This document shows positions 33,703-43,490 of a DNA stretch of 64,000 nucleotides, in pieces (within the stretch, counting starts at the first letter, position 1; every line of letters starts with the position of its first letter). A program made the translations under genes and the position numbers. The stretch covers positions 124,001-188,000 of the forward strand of contig NZ_PSTQ01000005.1 of the NCBI RefSeq assembly GCF_002931075.1, in the 5' to 3' direction. Source of the DNA: Pseudoclavibacter sp. AY1F1 (GTDB taxonomy: Bacteria > Actinomycetota > Actinomycetes > Actinomycetales > Microbacteriaceae). Below the pieces are notes generated by a model, which was not told the DNA's origin, did not search any database, and saw nothing but the letters and a program-made list of their open reading frames with translations.

Positions 33703-35112
33703 CTACTTCGTGTTGGTCACGTAGGCGATGTCGCGGGTCTCCTTGGAGATGAGCAACGCCACGAACGTCAGCACAGCGGCACCGGCGAGGTACACGCCGA
33801 CCCAGAACGGGCTGCCGTCGCCGAACGCCCAGAGTGCGATGAAGACCGTCGGCGCGAAGCCCGCGCCGAAGACGCTCGAGAGGTTGTAGGCGATGGCGCT
33901 TCCCGTGTAGCGCACGTTTGCGGGGAAGAGCTCCGGGAGGACGGCGCTCATGGGGCCGAACGTGAGGCCCATGAGGGTCATGCCGATCACGAGCATTCCC
34001 TGCGTGCCGACGAATCCGGCCGCGAGGAGCGGAGTCATGGCGAAGCCGAAGATGAAGATCGCGGCCGTGGTCCACAGCAGCATCTTGCGGCGCCCGTACT
34101 TCTCGGCGAGCGGGCCGGAGACAAGCGTGAAGATGCCGAAGAAGACAACGGAGACGATGAGCATGATGAGGAACTGCTCACGCATGTAGCCGAGGCCGGG
34201 AACCCACGCGTTGGGGTCGAAGGCCTCACCGGCGGCGAGAGCCTTGGCCTCAGCCTGCTCGGTCGTCGCCTTGGTGCCGAACGACAGCGTGAACGCGGTC
34301 ATCATGTAGAAGAGCACGTAGGTGGCGAGCATGATGACCGTGCCGAGGATGATCTGGCGCCAGCTCGTCTTGAACGCCGCGAACAGCGGCACCTTCGAAA
34401 CCTCACCGGCAGCGACGACCTTCTCGAACGCCGGCGTCTCGAGGAGGCTGATGCGCACCCAGAGGCCGACGATGACGAGGATCGCACTGAGCAGGAACGG
34501 CACGCGCCAGCCCCAGGCGAAGAAGGTCTCGTCGCTCATGAAGTGCGAGAGCAGCACGAACAGCAGGTTGCCGAGGATGAAGCCGATGGGGGCGCCAAGC
34601 TGCGGGAACGTGCCGTAGATGGCGCGCTTGCCCGCCGGAGCGTTCTCGGTGGCGAGGAGGGCAGCGCCGCTCCACTCGCCGCCGAGGCCGAGGCCCTGGC
34701 AGAAGCGCATGATGACAAGCAGCGTCGGCGCGAGGATTTCCCAGCCAGGCGTCAGGGCCGTGGGGAGGAGGCCGATCGCGAAGGTGGCGATACCCATCGT
34801 GAGGAGCGTCGCGACGAGTGTGCCCTTACGCCCGATGCGGTCACCGAAGTGTCCGAAGAGGATCGAGCCGATGGGACGGGCGATGAAGGCGACACCGAAG
34901 ACCGCGAACGAGGCGAGGAGCGCCGTCGTCTCGTTGTCGTTCGGGAAGAAGAGGGCAGGGAAGACGAGGCTCGCCGCGGTCGCGTAGATGTAGAAGTCGT
35001 AGAACTCGATGGAAGTTCCGACGAGGCTCGCGGTGAGGACCTTGCCGCGGGAGTTCTTGACCTCGAACTCCTCGACGGCTGCACCTGGCGTGGTCTTGCT
35101 GGGGGATGACAC
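33703..35112 (-). CDS. MFS transporter, metabolite:H+ symporter (MHS) family
   Basis: 469 residues with 12 hydrophobic segments. SLVGTSIEFYDFYIYATAA in helix 1, GHFGDRIGRKG in the 2-3 loop and RFCQGLGLGGEWSGAALL in helix 4 are signatures of the MHS family (ShiA, ProP, KgtP). Substrates in the family include shikimate, dicarboxylates and osmolytes; this one cannot be assigned. Start is a GTG with AGGAG at good spacing. Monocistronic, ending in a strong hairpin. Confidence 0.92.
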   Translation of the reverse strand: MSSPSKTTPGAAVEEFEVKNSRGKVLTASLVGTSIEFYDFYIYATAASLVFPALFFPNDNETTALLASFAVFGVAFIARPIGSILFGHFGDRIGRKGTLVATLLTMGIATFAIGLLPTALTPGWEILAPTLLVIMRFCQGLGLGGEWSGAALLATENAPAGKRAIYGTFPQLGAPIGFILGNLLFVLLSHFMSDETFFAWGWRVPFLLSAILVIVGLWVRISLLETPAFEKVVAAGEVSKVPLFAAFKTSWRQIILGTVIMLATYVLFYMMTAFTLSFGTKATTEQAEAKALAAGEAFDPNAWVPGLGYMREQFLIMLIVSVVFFGIFTLVSGPLAEKYGRRKMLLWTTAAIFIFGFAMTPLLAAGFVGTQGMLVIGMTLMGLTFGPMSAVLPELFPANVRYTGSAIAYNLSSVFGAGFAPTVFIALWAFGDGSPFWVGVYLAGAAVLTFVALLISKETRDIAYVTNTK

Positions 35113-35236
35113 GTTGCTCCTGAAACAGCTGGCTCGCTGGTGAGTCGCGGTTTCGGTGCGGGTTGCGCGGTGCTTGAGCTCAGAGCAGCGGTGGGTGGAA
35201 CGCGCCCGACCCGTCTGATGCGGGGCCGAGTGGCGC

Positions 35237-35269
35237 GCGTTCGGCCGAATGCTTGTGGCGTTCGGCCGA
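35237..35269. promoter_or_regulatory. Two 12-bp direct repeats, candidate operator
   Basis: GCGTTCGGCCGA occurs at 35237-35248 and 35258-35269, 21 bp start to start, about two helical turns. Each contains the palindrome TTCGGCCGA(A/G). It lies about 125-155 bp upstream of the MHS transporter, in an intergenic gap with no gene. Confidence 0.4.
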
Positions 35270-35350
35270 GACGAGGTTACACGGCATTCAGCAGTTTCGC
35301 TGGCCCACTACCCAATCGCCCGTTACCTGGTGTAGGCGGACGCCCGCAGG

Positions 35351-35983
35351 TCAGCTCGCGGCGTCGTCGCCAGGCAGCTGAGGCAGCTCGCTCATGATGT
35401 GACCCATGCGCTGGACCTTGGTGGTCAGGTAGGCCAGGTTCGCGTCCTCGCGGCCGACCTCGAGAGGCACCCGCTCCTCGACGGTGATGCCGTGAGCTTC
35501 GAGCGCCTCCGCCTTGGCGGGGTTGTTCGTGAGGAGGCGGATGCGCGTGATCTCGAGGTCGTCGAGCATCTGCGCGGCCGCCGTGTAAGCGCGGCTGTCG
35601 GCTGGAAGTCCAAGCGCGAGGTTCGCATCCACCGTGTCGAGCCCCTGCTCCTGCAGCGCGTAAGCGCGCAGCTTGTTGAGGAGGCCGATGCCGCGACCCT
35701 CGTGGCCACGCAAGTAGAGCACGATGCCGCCGTCGCGACCGATCGCCTCGAGGGACGCATCAAGCTGCGGCCCGCACTCGCACTTCAGTGAGCCGAAGGC
35801 CTCGCCGGTGAGGCACTCGGAATGCACGCGAACGATGGCACCGTTCTCGGGTTCCCCCGAGATGATCGCGAGGTGGAGCTGACCGTTGGAGTTGTCGGTG
35901 TAAGCCCGGAATCGCAGGATTCCGTGCTTCGTGGGGATCGAGGTCTCTGCCTCGAAGCTGATGGATGCTGATGAGTCGCTCAT
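35351..35983 (-). CDS. ribA: GTP cyclohydrolase II
   Basis: 210 residues, a stand-alone RibA without the RibB domain. Zinc ligands Cys57, Cys68 and Cys70 are in SECLTGEAFGSLKCECG, and LRGHEGRGIGL carries the catalytic region. It opens GTP to give the first pyrimidine intermediate of riboflavin synthesis. The start is the ATG 14 nt after the mannosyltransferase stop, so the two are probably co-transcribed although functionally unrelated. No FMN riboswitch is visible upstream. Confidence 0.92.
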   Translation of the reverse strand: MSDSSASISFEAETSIPTKHGILRFRAYTDNSNGQLHLAIISGEPENGAIVRVHSECLTGEAFGSLKCECGPQLDASLEAIGRDGGIVLYLRGHEGRGIGLLNKLRAYALQEQGLDTVDANLALGLPADSRAYTAAAQMLDDLEITRIRLLTNNPAKAEALEAHGITVEERVPLEVGREDANLAYLTTKVQRMGHIMSELPQLPGDDAAS

Positions 35984-35997
35984 GGGGACGCCTACGT

Positions 35998-36735
35998 CTA
36001 ACGACCGGCGTGACGCGAGAACGCACCGAGTCGGTAGCCGAGACCCCACGCGAAGACGCGCCAGACGGCCTCGACGATGATGTCGCTCGACATCTTGGAG
36101 GCGCCTTCCTGGCGTTCGACGAAGGTGATCGGCACCTCGCTCACGCGAATGCCGGAGCGTTCGAAGAGCCAGGCCATCTCGATCTGGAAGCAGTAGCCGG
36201 CGCTCTTGATGCGCGTGAGGTCGAAGCCCTGAAGGAGCTCGACGCGGTAGCCGCGGTAGCCGGCGGTGATGTCACGAATCTTGCTCTGCAGCAGCACGCG
36301 CGCGTAGATAGAAGCGCCGCGAGAGAGGATCTGGCGCTGCACGGGCCAGTTCTCGGTGCGCCCGCCGGGCATCCAGCGCGTGCCGATGACGAGGCCGGCG
36401 CCGGAGTCGAGCGCGTCGATCATCTCGGGGAGCTTCTCGGGTGGGTGAGAGCCGTCTGCGTCGAACTCGAAGACGTACCTGTAGCCACGCTCGGCCGCGA
36501 TGGCGAACCCCTCGAGGTAGGCCGTGCCGAGCCCGAGCTTCCCGGAACGGTGAAGCACGGAGATGCGCTCGTCTGCTGCGGCCATCTCGTCCGCCATGTC
36601 TCCGGTGCCGTCTGGGCTGTTGTCGTCGACAACAAGCACGTAGATGCGCGAATCCGCACTCAGAACGCGGTCCACGATGGAGCGGACGTTTTCGCGTTCG
36701 TTGTAGGTGGGGATGATGACGAGCGTTTCGGGCAT
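35998..36735 (-). CDS. Polyprenol monophosphomannose synthase (Dpm1/Ppm1 catalytic domain)
   Basis: 245 residues of GT2 family: PTYNERENV, VDDNSPDGTGD, FDADGSHPPE (Asp92-x-Asp94), and GYRGYRV in the acceptor region. It lacks the C-terminal membrane domain of mycobacterial Ppm1 fusions, matching the split form found in other actinobacteria. It transfers mannose from GDP-mannose to polyprenyl phosphate, the donor for lipoglycan and protein O-mannosylation. Leaderless: TAGGAT, 6 nt, ATG. Confidence 0.9.
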   Translation of the reverse strand: MPETLVIIPTYNERENVRSIVDRVLSADSRIYVLVVDDNSPDGTGDMADEMAAADERISVLHRSGKLGLGTAYLEGFAIAAERGYRYVFEFDADGSHPPEKLPEMIDALDSGAGLVIGTRWMPGGRTENWPVQRQILSRGASIYARVLLQSKIRDITAGYRGYRVELLQGFDLTRIKSAGYCFQIEMAWLFERSGIRVSEVPITFVERQEGASKMSSDIIVEAVWRVFAWGLGYRLGAFSRHAGR

Positions 36736-36741
36736 TGCGTC

Positions 36742-36747
36742 ATCCTA
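36742..36747 (-). promoter_or_regulatory. Leaderless -10 box of Dpm-like gene
   Basis: TAGGAT on the minus strand with 6 nt to the ATG. Confidence 0.6.
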
Positions 36748-36827
36748 GCGCGGTGAATGGTCAGAACTGATGCGATCCGCTGAGCTGTGCGGAACGGGCG
36801 GATCGGTGCCTGCGGTGCGGCCGCCGC

Positions 36828-37907
<1,080 letters not shown>

Positions 37908-38756
37908 TCAGAACGTGTAGTCGACGACAACTGGGGCGTGGTCGGACCAGCGAGTGTCGTAGCTCGCTGCACGGTCGACGGCATAGCTCGCCGCCCGCTG
38001 AGCCAGCTCGGGGGTCGCAACCTGGTAGTCGATGCGCCATCCGGTGTTGTTGTCGAAGGCCTGGCCACGCTGCGACCACCACGTGTACGGCCCCTCGATC
38101 TCGCCCGAGAGCTTGCGGCCGACGTCGACGTAGCCGAGCCCCGTGCCGGTGGAGCCGTCCGCGCCTTCGACGCTCGCCCCGGCCTCGCCGAAGATGCGAT
38201 CGAAGTAGGCACGCTCACGCGGCAGGAAGCCTGCCCGTTTGACGTTGCCCTTCCAGTTCTTGATGTCGAGCGTGGTGTGGCCGACGTTGAGGTCGCCGAC
38301 GACGAGCGAATGCGGGCTGTGCGCCTGCAGTTCTGGGAGCCTCGCGCTCATGGCGTCGAGGAACTTCCACTTCTCGTCTTGCTTCGGGGTTTCGGCTTCA
38401 CCCGAGTTGACGTAGCAGCTCACGACCGTGAGTGGGGTGCCGTCGATGTCGAAATCGGCCTCGAGCCAGCGGCCCGCGGAGTCGAAGTCCTCCGAGCCGA
38501 GTTCGGTCCGGACCTCGCGGATCGGGAGGCGTGACGCGATAGCAACGCCTGCTCGTCCCTTCGCCGTTGCGAGGTGGTCATGCAGGTTCCAGTCGGCGGT
38601 GTCGATGAGCTTGTGCAGCTCTTCCGTCGGCGCGCGAACCTCTTGCAGCGCGAGGATGTCGACATCGCGTTCGGCGAGCCACTCACCCATGCCCTTCTTG
38701 TAGGCGGCACGGACTCCGTTGACGTTCACTGACGCGATGCGAATGGTCTTAGGCAT
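37908..38756 (-). CDS. xth: Exodeoxyribonuclease III-type AP endonuclease
   Basis: 282 residues of the EEP nuclease fold: RIASVNVNGVRAA, LALQEVRAP (metal Glu), GDLNVGHTTLDIKN (active-site Asp/Asn), and WSDHAPVVVDY with the catalytic His. The ATG at 38756 is chosen because TAGACT lies 7 nt upstream. It repairs abasic sites in DNA. Confidence 0.93.
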   Translation of the reverse strand: MPKTIRIASVNVNGVRAAYKKGMGEWLAERDVDILALQEVRAPTEELHKLIDTADWNLHDHLATAKGRAGVAIASRLPIREVRTELGSEDFDSAGRWLEADFDIDGTPLTVVSCYVNSGEAETPKQDEKWKFLDAMSARLPELQAHSPHSLVVGDLNVGHTTLDIKNWKGNVKRAGFLPRERAYFDRIFGEAGASVEGADGSTGTGLGYVDVGRKLSGEIEGPYTWWSQRGQAFDNNTGWRIDYQVATPELAQRAASYAVDRAASYDTRWSDHAPVVVDYTF

Positions 38757-38763
38757 GGGTTCG

Positions 38764-38769
38764 AGTCTA
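38764..38769 (-). promoter_or_regulatory. Leaderless -10 box of xth
   Basis: TAGACT on the minus strand with 7 nt to the ATG. Confidence 0.55.
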
Positions 38770-38836
38770 GACGCGACCGCCGACACGGGCGCCCGGGCGG
38801 GCACCGCCAGTCGTGTCCTCGCCAGTCGGGTCTTGG

Positions 38837-40018
38837 CTAGACGCGGCCGCCCTCGAAGCGCCTCCGCTGGGCTTCAGCCTCGACGCGGCGCTGCTGCCGA
38901 AGCAATGTGCGGTACTCGGCCATGGCCTTCCAGCGGAAGAAGCGCGGCGCGGCATTGAGTCGCTCCCTGGCCTCGATGACCTCGGTCGCGATCTTCTCGC
39001 GCTCGGCACGCAGGATCGTGTCGGTCGACTCCTCCCTTGCCTCCTTCGCAGTGAGGAGCCTCGGGGATGCCCCTATGTCATCCATCGTCACCTTGACCCA
39101 AGCCGCCGTCAGGAGCAGCACGGTGCACAGCAGATTCAAGAAGATCATGAGGCCGAGCAGCACGGCGAAGGAGGCGACAAGCGGGTTGCTCGTTGCGCCT
39201 CCGATGAGCGCCGTCGACACCTGCTTCAAGATGCCGATGATGATCGCCCCGAGGAAGGCAGCAAAGAACAGGGAACGAATTGGTATGCGGAGGCCGGCCA
39301 GGATGCGCAGGATCCCGGCGAGGACGACCGTGTCGAAGCCGAGCAGGATGAGCACCGTCACGATGCGGATGGCGACAAGCGCGAATGCGCTCGACTCGTC
39401 GATGCCGACGGTGCCGAGCAGCGATGAGAGGAACGTCGAGGAGAGCACGGTGAGTGCCGCCGAGATCGCGAGGGCCACCGCGAATGCGAGGAGGAAGCCG
39501 AGATCGATGAGCTTCTGCACGACGAAGCTTCGCTTCGTGGCGACCGGGACGTCGAAGATCGTGCGGATGCCCGTGCGGGCCTGACCGAGCCACCCGAGCG
39601 CGGTTCCGAGGGTACCGATCAGGGCGATGGCGCTCGCCCACCCGAAGGCTCCCGTGTTCTCGAGGAGGCTCGGATCGATGGCGCCGTCTTCGCCGATGAG
39701 GCCGGGCAGTGACGAGTTGAGTACCCCGATGAGCCCATCGCGCAGCTCCGTGTTCGTTGCCAGAAAAATGCCAGCAACAGAAAAGAGTAGCCAGATGCCC
39801 GCGAAGATGGAGAAGATAGCGGAATAGGCCATGCCACCCGCAAGGACCGAGGCGCTCCTCGCCCCGAAATGGGCGAAGACTCGGGCGGGGCGGGTAGCTT
39901 GAGCCCAGGCGATCAGCGCTTTGACGCGCTCGCCGAACGGCGCCTCCGGGGGGAACTTCGGAAACGGCGGCGCGAACGTGGAGCTGCGCGAACTCTTTGC
40001 TGAGTCTTGCTCGGTCAC
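38837..40018 (-). CDS. YihY/BrkB-family membrane protein (copy 1)
   Basis: 393 residues with about six membrane helices between residues 55 and 320, the YihY/virulence-factor BrkB pattern (GGMAYSAIFSIFAGIWLLF; GTALGWLGQARTGI). A charged C-terminal tail of about 70 residues (REESTDTILRAEREKIATEV) is probably cytosolic. Despite the old name RNase BN, members are integral membrane proteins of unclear function, with suggested transport roles. GTG start with TAGGCT 6 nt upstream: leaderless. A second member lies 7.3 kb away. Confidence 0.85.
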   Translation of the reverse strand: MTEQDSAKSSRSSTFAPPFPKFPPEAPFGERVKALIAWAQATRPARVFAHFGARSASVLAGGMAYSAIFSIFAGIWLLFSVAGIFLATNTELRDGLIGVLNSSLPGLIGEDGAIDPSLLENTGAFGWASAIALIGTLGTALGWLGQARTGIRTIFDVPVATKRSFVVQKLIDLGFLLAFAVALAISAALTVLSSTFLSSLLGTVGIDESSAFALVAIRIVTVLILLGFDTVVLAGILRILAGLRIPIRSLFFAAFLGAIIIGILKQVSTALIGGATSNPLVASFAVLLGLMIFLNLLCTVLLLTAAWVKVTMDDIGASPRLLTAKEAREESTDTILRAEREKIATEVIEARERLNAAPRFFRWKAMAEYRTLLRQQRRVEAEAQRRRFEGGRV

Positions 40019-40024
40019 GGTCGA

Positions 40025-40030
40025 AGCCTA
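40025..40030 (-). promoter_or_regulatory. Leaderless -10 box of YihY copy 1
   Basis: TAGGCT on the minus strand, 6 nt from the GTG start. It is divergent from ptsI. Confidence 0.5.
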
Positions 40031-40044
40031 CGTTGCTGTGCCGA

Positions 40045-40050
40045 TACGCT
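40045..40050 (+). promoter_or_regulatory. -10 box of ptsI
   Basis: TACGCT 29 nt before the ATG, giving a short leader that carries the AAGGAG ribosome-binding site at 40069-40074. Confidence 0.5.
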
Positions 40051-40079
40051 GTCTGAGTTACCAGCACGAAGGAGTTGCT

Positions 40080-41771
40080 ATGAAATACACGGGGTTTGGC
40101 GTCGGGACCGGCGTCGCTTTCGGTGAAGTCCTACGCATGCCTGATCCGCTCCCCGAACCGGCCGACGAGCGCGCCACGGGCGACGCCGCGACCGAGTACG
40201 AGCGGGCCATCACCGCACTCCGTGAAACCGGCGAGAGTCTGACCGCTCGCGCGGCCACCGTCGACGGCGCCGCGAAGAACGTGCTGGAGTCCCAGGCCAT
40301 GATGGCCGCGGACCCGTCGCTCGCCGACAGCATCAAGGCGGCGACCGAAGCAGGCAAGACCGCAGAGCGTGCCGTCTTCGAGTCCTTCTCCTCCTTCGCT
40401 GAGATGCTGAAGAGCCTCGGTGGCTATCTCGCCGAGCGCGCCACCGACCTCGGCGACGTCTCCCAGCGAGTCATCGCGCGGCTCCGCGGCGTCCCGGCGC
40501 CCGAGGTGCCCTCGAGTGACACCCCGTTCATCCTCGTCGCGCACGACCTCGCGCCTGCCGACACGGCGAAGCTCGACCTGTCGAAGGTGCTTGCCCTCGT
40601 CACGCGCGACGGAAGCCCCAAGGCGCACACGGGCATCCTCGCGGCGGAGAAGGGCCTCCCCGCCGTCGTTGCCGTCAAGGAAGCCGACAGCCTGCTCGAC
40701 GGCATGACGATCCTCGTCGATGCCGCCAAGGGTCAGGTCATCACCGACCCCACCGCCGAGCGCATCGCAGAGGCTCAGGCCGAGATCGACCGCGTCGCGG
40801 CGATGAAGGCCGCTCCTGTCGAGCCGGGTGAGCTCGCTGACGGCACGCCGATCCAGATCCTCGCGAACATCGGCAAGCCAGCGGATGCTGAGCGCGCGGC
40901 TGCGCTTGGAGCTGAGGGTGTTGGCCTGTTCCGCACCGAGTTCCTCTTCCTTGACAGCGACACCGCGCCGAGCGTGGAGAAGCAGACGGCCGACTACACG
41001 GCTGCACTCGCGCACTTCCCAGGCAAGAAGGTTGTCGTGCGTGTGCTCGACGCCGGCGCCGACAAGCCCCTCGCCTTCCTCACCGAGGCAGACGAGCCGA
41101 ACCCGGCGCTTGGTCTGCGCGGCATCCGCGTACTCATGAAGAAGGAGCAGATCCTCCGCGACCAGCTTCAGGCGCTTGCCAACGCGCAGGCTGCAACCGA
41201 GGCGAAGGTCTGGGTTATGGCCCCGATGGTCTCCGACGCGCACGAGAGCGAGCACTTCACATCGCTCGCCCGCGAGTACGGGCTCATGACGGCGGGAAGC
41301 ATGATCGAGGTGCCTTCCGCTGCGCTGCTTGCTGAGCAGGTGCTCGAGTCGAGCGACTTCGTGTCGGTCGGCACCAACGACCTCACGCAGTACACGCTCG
41401 CTGCCGACCGCCTCCTCGGAAGCGTCGCGGCATTCCAGGACCCGTGGCACCCCGCCGTGCTTCGCCTGATCGAGCGCATCGGCGAGGCTGGCGAGCACCA
41501 CCAGAAGAACGTCGGCGTGTGCGGCGAGGCTGCCGCTGATCCCAACCTCGCGATCGTGCTCGTGGGTCTCGGTGTCCGTTCGCTGTCGATGGCTCCTCCC
41601 GCGTTTGTCGAGGTCCGTGCCGCGCTCAAGCGCGTCACCCTCGAGCAGGCGAAGGAAATCGCACACCTCGCGATCTTCGCGAAGTCGGCCGTCGAGGCCA
41701 AGGGTCGCGTCGTGGACGCGCTCGCAACGCGCGGCGTCATCACGACCGCAGTGCCGGTCGTCGAGGTCTAG
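40080..41771 (+). CDS. ptsI: PTS enzyme I (phosphoenolpyruvate-protein phosphotransferase) with altered His motif
   Basis: 563 residues from an ATG behind AAGGAG. C-terminal PEP-binding barrel motifs are intact: GVGLFRTEFLFLD, NPALGLRGIR, MIEVPSAALLAEQ, DFVSVGTNDLTQYTLAADR and Cys481 in VCGEAA. The phosphohistidine His183 is present, but the usual GG-x-TSH-x-AI-x-AR reads DGSPKAHTGILAAE, losing the GG, TS and Arg. It should take phosphate from PEP and pass it to HPr. No HPr or EII gene is in the window. Followed by a strong hairpin. Confidence 0.9.
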   Translation: MKYTGFGVGTGVAFGEVLRMPDPLPEPADERATGDAATEYERAITALRETGESLTARAATVDGAAKNVLESQAMMAADPSLADSIKAATEAGKTAERAVFESFSSFAEMLKSLGGYLAERATDLGDVSQRVIARLRGVPAPEVPSSDTPFILVAHDLAPADTAKLDLSKVLALVTRDGSPKAHTGILAAEKGLPAVVAVKEADSLLDGMTILVDAAKGQVITDPTAERIAEAQAEIDRVAAMKAAPVEPGELADGTPIQILANIGKPADAERAAALGAEGVGLFRTEFLFLDSDTAPSVEKQTADYTAALAHFPGKKVVVRVLDAGADKPLAFLTEADEPNPALGLRGIRVLMKKEQILRDQLQALANAQAATEAKVWVMAPMVSDAHESEHFTSLAREYGLMTAGSMIEVPSAALLAEQVLESSDFVSVGTNDLTQYTLAADRLLGSVAAFQDPWHPAVLRLIERIGEAGEHHQKNVGVCGEAAADPNLAIVLVGLGVRSLSMAPPAFVEVRAALKRVTLEQAKEIAHLAIFAKSAVEAKGRVVDALATRGVITTAVPVVEV

Positions 41772-41819
41772 CCACTTTCTCAAGGCTCGGCGGTTGGCCG
41801 CCAGGCCGAGCAGGCTCTC

Positions 41820-41857
41820 AGCGGGGTGCATCCGGGTTCTTCCGGGTGCACCCCGCT
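41820..41857 (+). terminator. Terminator after ptsI
   Basis: AGCGGGGTGCA/TGCACCCCGCT with inner CCGG/CCGG pairing, followed by TTGCTG. About 50 nt after the stop. Confidence 0.8.
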
Positions 41858-41873
41858 TTGCTGCGTGGTCGGC

Positions 41874-41894
41874 GTCTGCCGTCTGCCGTCTGCC
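41874..41894. repeat. Three tandem GTCTGCC heptamers
   Basis: GTCTGCC occurs three times head to tail just after the ptsI terminator. A short simple repeat, possibly slippage-prone; no known function. Confidence 0.7.
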
Positions 41895-41963
41895 GCCTAT
41901 CGCCCACCGCGCCATCCCGAGTCACGAGCGGACGCTCGACCGGCACTGCGAGCACCTGGCGCG

Positions 41964-41969
41964 TATAGT
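41964..41969 (+). promoter_or_regulatory. -10 box of the metNIQ-type operon
   Basis: TATAGT 31 nt before the ATG, in an AT-rich island that also holds the palindrome TGTACA. GGAG precedes the start. No SAM riboswitch or S-box is recognisable in the 140 nt upstream. Confidence 0.5.
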
Positions 41970-41999
41970 TGTACAGAATCCAAAAACAATGGAGTGTGC

Positions 42000-42740
42000 A
42001 TGCCAGACCCCGGCCCCGTGGCCGCTCTCGAACGCGTCACCGTGCGATACGGGGCGGGTGAGCCAGCGCTCGACGGCATCGATCTTGAGATCCGCCGCGG
42101 TGAGATCATCGGCATCGTGGGAGAGTCGGGTGCGGGAAAGTCGACACTTTTGCGCCTCCTGGATGCTGACGAGACGCCGAGCGAGGGGCGGGTCCTCATC
42201 GAAGGAACCGACCCGGCAACCATGCGTGAGCGAGACCGGCGGGGGCTTCGCCGCCGCATCGGCATGGTGTTCCAGAGCTTCAACCTGCTCGCGAACCTCA
42301 CGGCGCGACAGAACGTCGAGCTGCCGCTGCGTTTGCAGCGCCGTCGAGATTCCGCCCTGGTGACCGAACTGCTCGACTACGTGGGGCTCAGCGACCGCGG
42401 CGGGGACTACCCGGCGCAGCTCTCGGGCGGGCAGAAGCAGCGTGTGGCCATCGCGCGGGCCCTCGTGACGAGGCCGCCGCTGCTGCTCTGCGACGAGCCG
42501 ACGTCCGCGCTCGACGAGCGCACGACCAGCGACATCCTTCGCCTGCTCGCTGCGACTCGCGACGACTTCGGCACGACCATCGCCCTCGTCACGCACGAGC
42601 TCGCCGCGGTGAAAGCGATCTGCGACCGGGCGGCGATCCTCGACAGGGGCCACTTGCAGGGGATCGTCGCGGTGGAGCACAGCGCGAGGGACGACCGCGG
42701 CTCGTACGTCGAGCACGCGAAACGGGTGCTCGGGTCGTGA
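42000..42740 (+). CDS. metN: Methionine-type ABC importer ATPase (MetN-like, short)
   Basis: 246 residues: Walker A GESGAGKST (41-49), VFQSFNLLANLT, LSGGQKQRVAIARAL, LLLCDEPTSALD, and VTHELAAVK. MetN proteins are usually about 340 residues with a C-terminal regulatory NIL domain for methionine inhibition; that domain is absent here. The assignment to methionine rests mainly on the MetI- and MetQ-like partners. ATG behind GGAG; overlaps the permease gene. Confidence 0.85.
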   Translation: MPDPGPVAALERVTVRYGAGEPALDGIDLEIRRGEIIGIVGESGAGKSTLLRLLDADETPSEGRVLIEGTDPATMRERDRRGLRRRIGMVFQSFNLLANLTARQNVELPLRLQRRRDSALVTELLDYVGLSDRGGDYPAQLSGGQKQRVAIARALVTRPPLLLCDEPTSALDERTTSDILRLLAATRDDFGTTIALVTHELAAVKAICDRAAILDRGHLQGIVAVEHSARDDRGSYVEHAKRVLGS

Positions 42741-43420
42741 TGGAGCTCATCGACAGCATCGTGACCTCTCTCACGGCCAACGCCGACGCTATCTGGCAGG
42801 CGCTCGGCGAGACGGGCTACATGCTCGCGTTCTCGCTGGTCGCCGCGATCGTGCTCGGGTTGCCGCTCGGCGTGCTCATCTACCTGACCAGGCCGGGGGG
42901 AGTGCGCCAGAACCGTGCGCTGTGGCGGGTCGCGAACCTCTACGTCACCGTGGTCCGCTCCTTCCCGTTCCTGCTGTTCGTGGTGTTCCTCATCCCGCTG
43001 ACCCGCCTCGTGTTCGGTACGACCTTCGGCACGCAGGCAGCGACGTTCCCGCTGTGCTTCGTCGGTGTCGCGATCTACGCTCGGCTCGTCGAGCAGATCC
43101 TGCTCGAGGTGCCTTCAGGCGTGCTGTATGCGGCGAGGTCGATGGGCGCGAACACGGGCCAGGTCGTCACGCGATTCCTCTTCGTGGAAGCGCGCAGCGG
43201 CCTGGTCTACGCGCTCACCTCCGCGGCGATCAGCCTGCTCTCGTATTCGACGGTGCTCGGAGTCGTCGGAGGCGGTGGGCTCGGGGACTTCGCCCTGCGC
43301 TACGGCTACCAGGAATACGACTACCCGCTCATGTACACGACGATCGTTATCGTCATCGTGTGCGTGCAGCTGCTCCAGACGGGCGGACACCGGCTCTCGG
43401 TGGCGCTCGACCGTCGCTGA
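42740..43420 (+). CDS. metI: Methionine-type ABC importer permease (MetI-like)
   Basis: 226 residues with five membrane helices. FSLVAAIVLGLPLGVLIYL starts the binding-protein-dependent permease domain, and ARSMGANTGQVVTRFLFVEA is the EAA coupling loop that contacts the ATPase. The ATG shares one base with the metN stop; a GTG just before it is also in frame. Confidence 0.88.
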   Translation: MELIDSIVTSLTANADAIWQALGETGYMLAFSLVAAIVLGLPLGVLIYLTRPGGVRQNRALWRVANLYVTVVRSFPFLLFVVFLIPLTRLVFGTTFGTQAATFPLCFVGVAIYARLVEQILLEVPSGVLYAARSMGANTGQVVTRFLFVEARSGLVYALTSAAISLLSYSTVLGVVGGGGLGDFALRYGYQEYDYPLMYTTIVIVIVCVQLLQTGGHRLSVALDRR

Positions 43421-43490
43421 GCGGCCCCGACATCCTCCATCCAGTCCCGACCGAATCTCCGTTGCACGACGCGAAAAGGAACCAACAGCC

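Noticed and set aside
35984-36000. FMN riboswitch before ribA
   Set aside because: Only 14 nt separate ribA from the upstream gene, so there is no room for one.
38837-40018. Ribonuclease BN annotation for the YihY proteins
   Set aside because: Both are multi-helix membrane proteins without nuclease motifs; the RNase BN name came from an early misassignment of yihY.
41874-41894. CRISPR or other repeat array
   Set aside because: Only three 7-bp units in direct contact, without spacers; no repeat arrays were seen anywhere in the window.
41860-41999. SAM riboswitch before the methionine-type importer
   Set aside because: No S-box or SAM-IV-like helices could be traced; only a -10 box and short repeats are visible.
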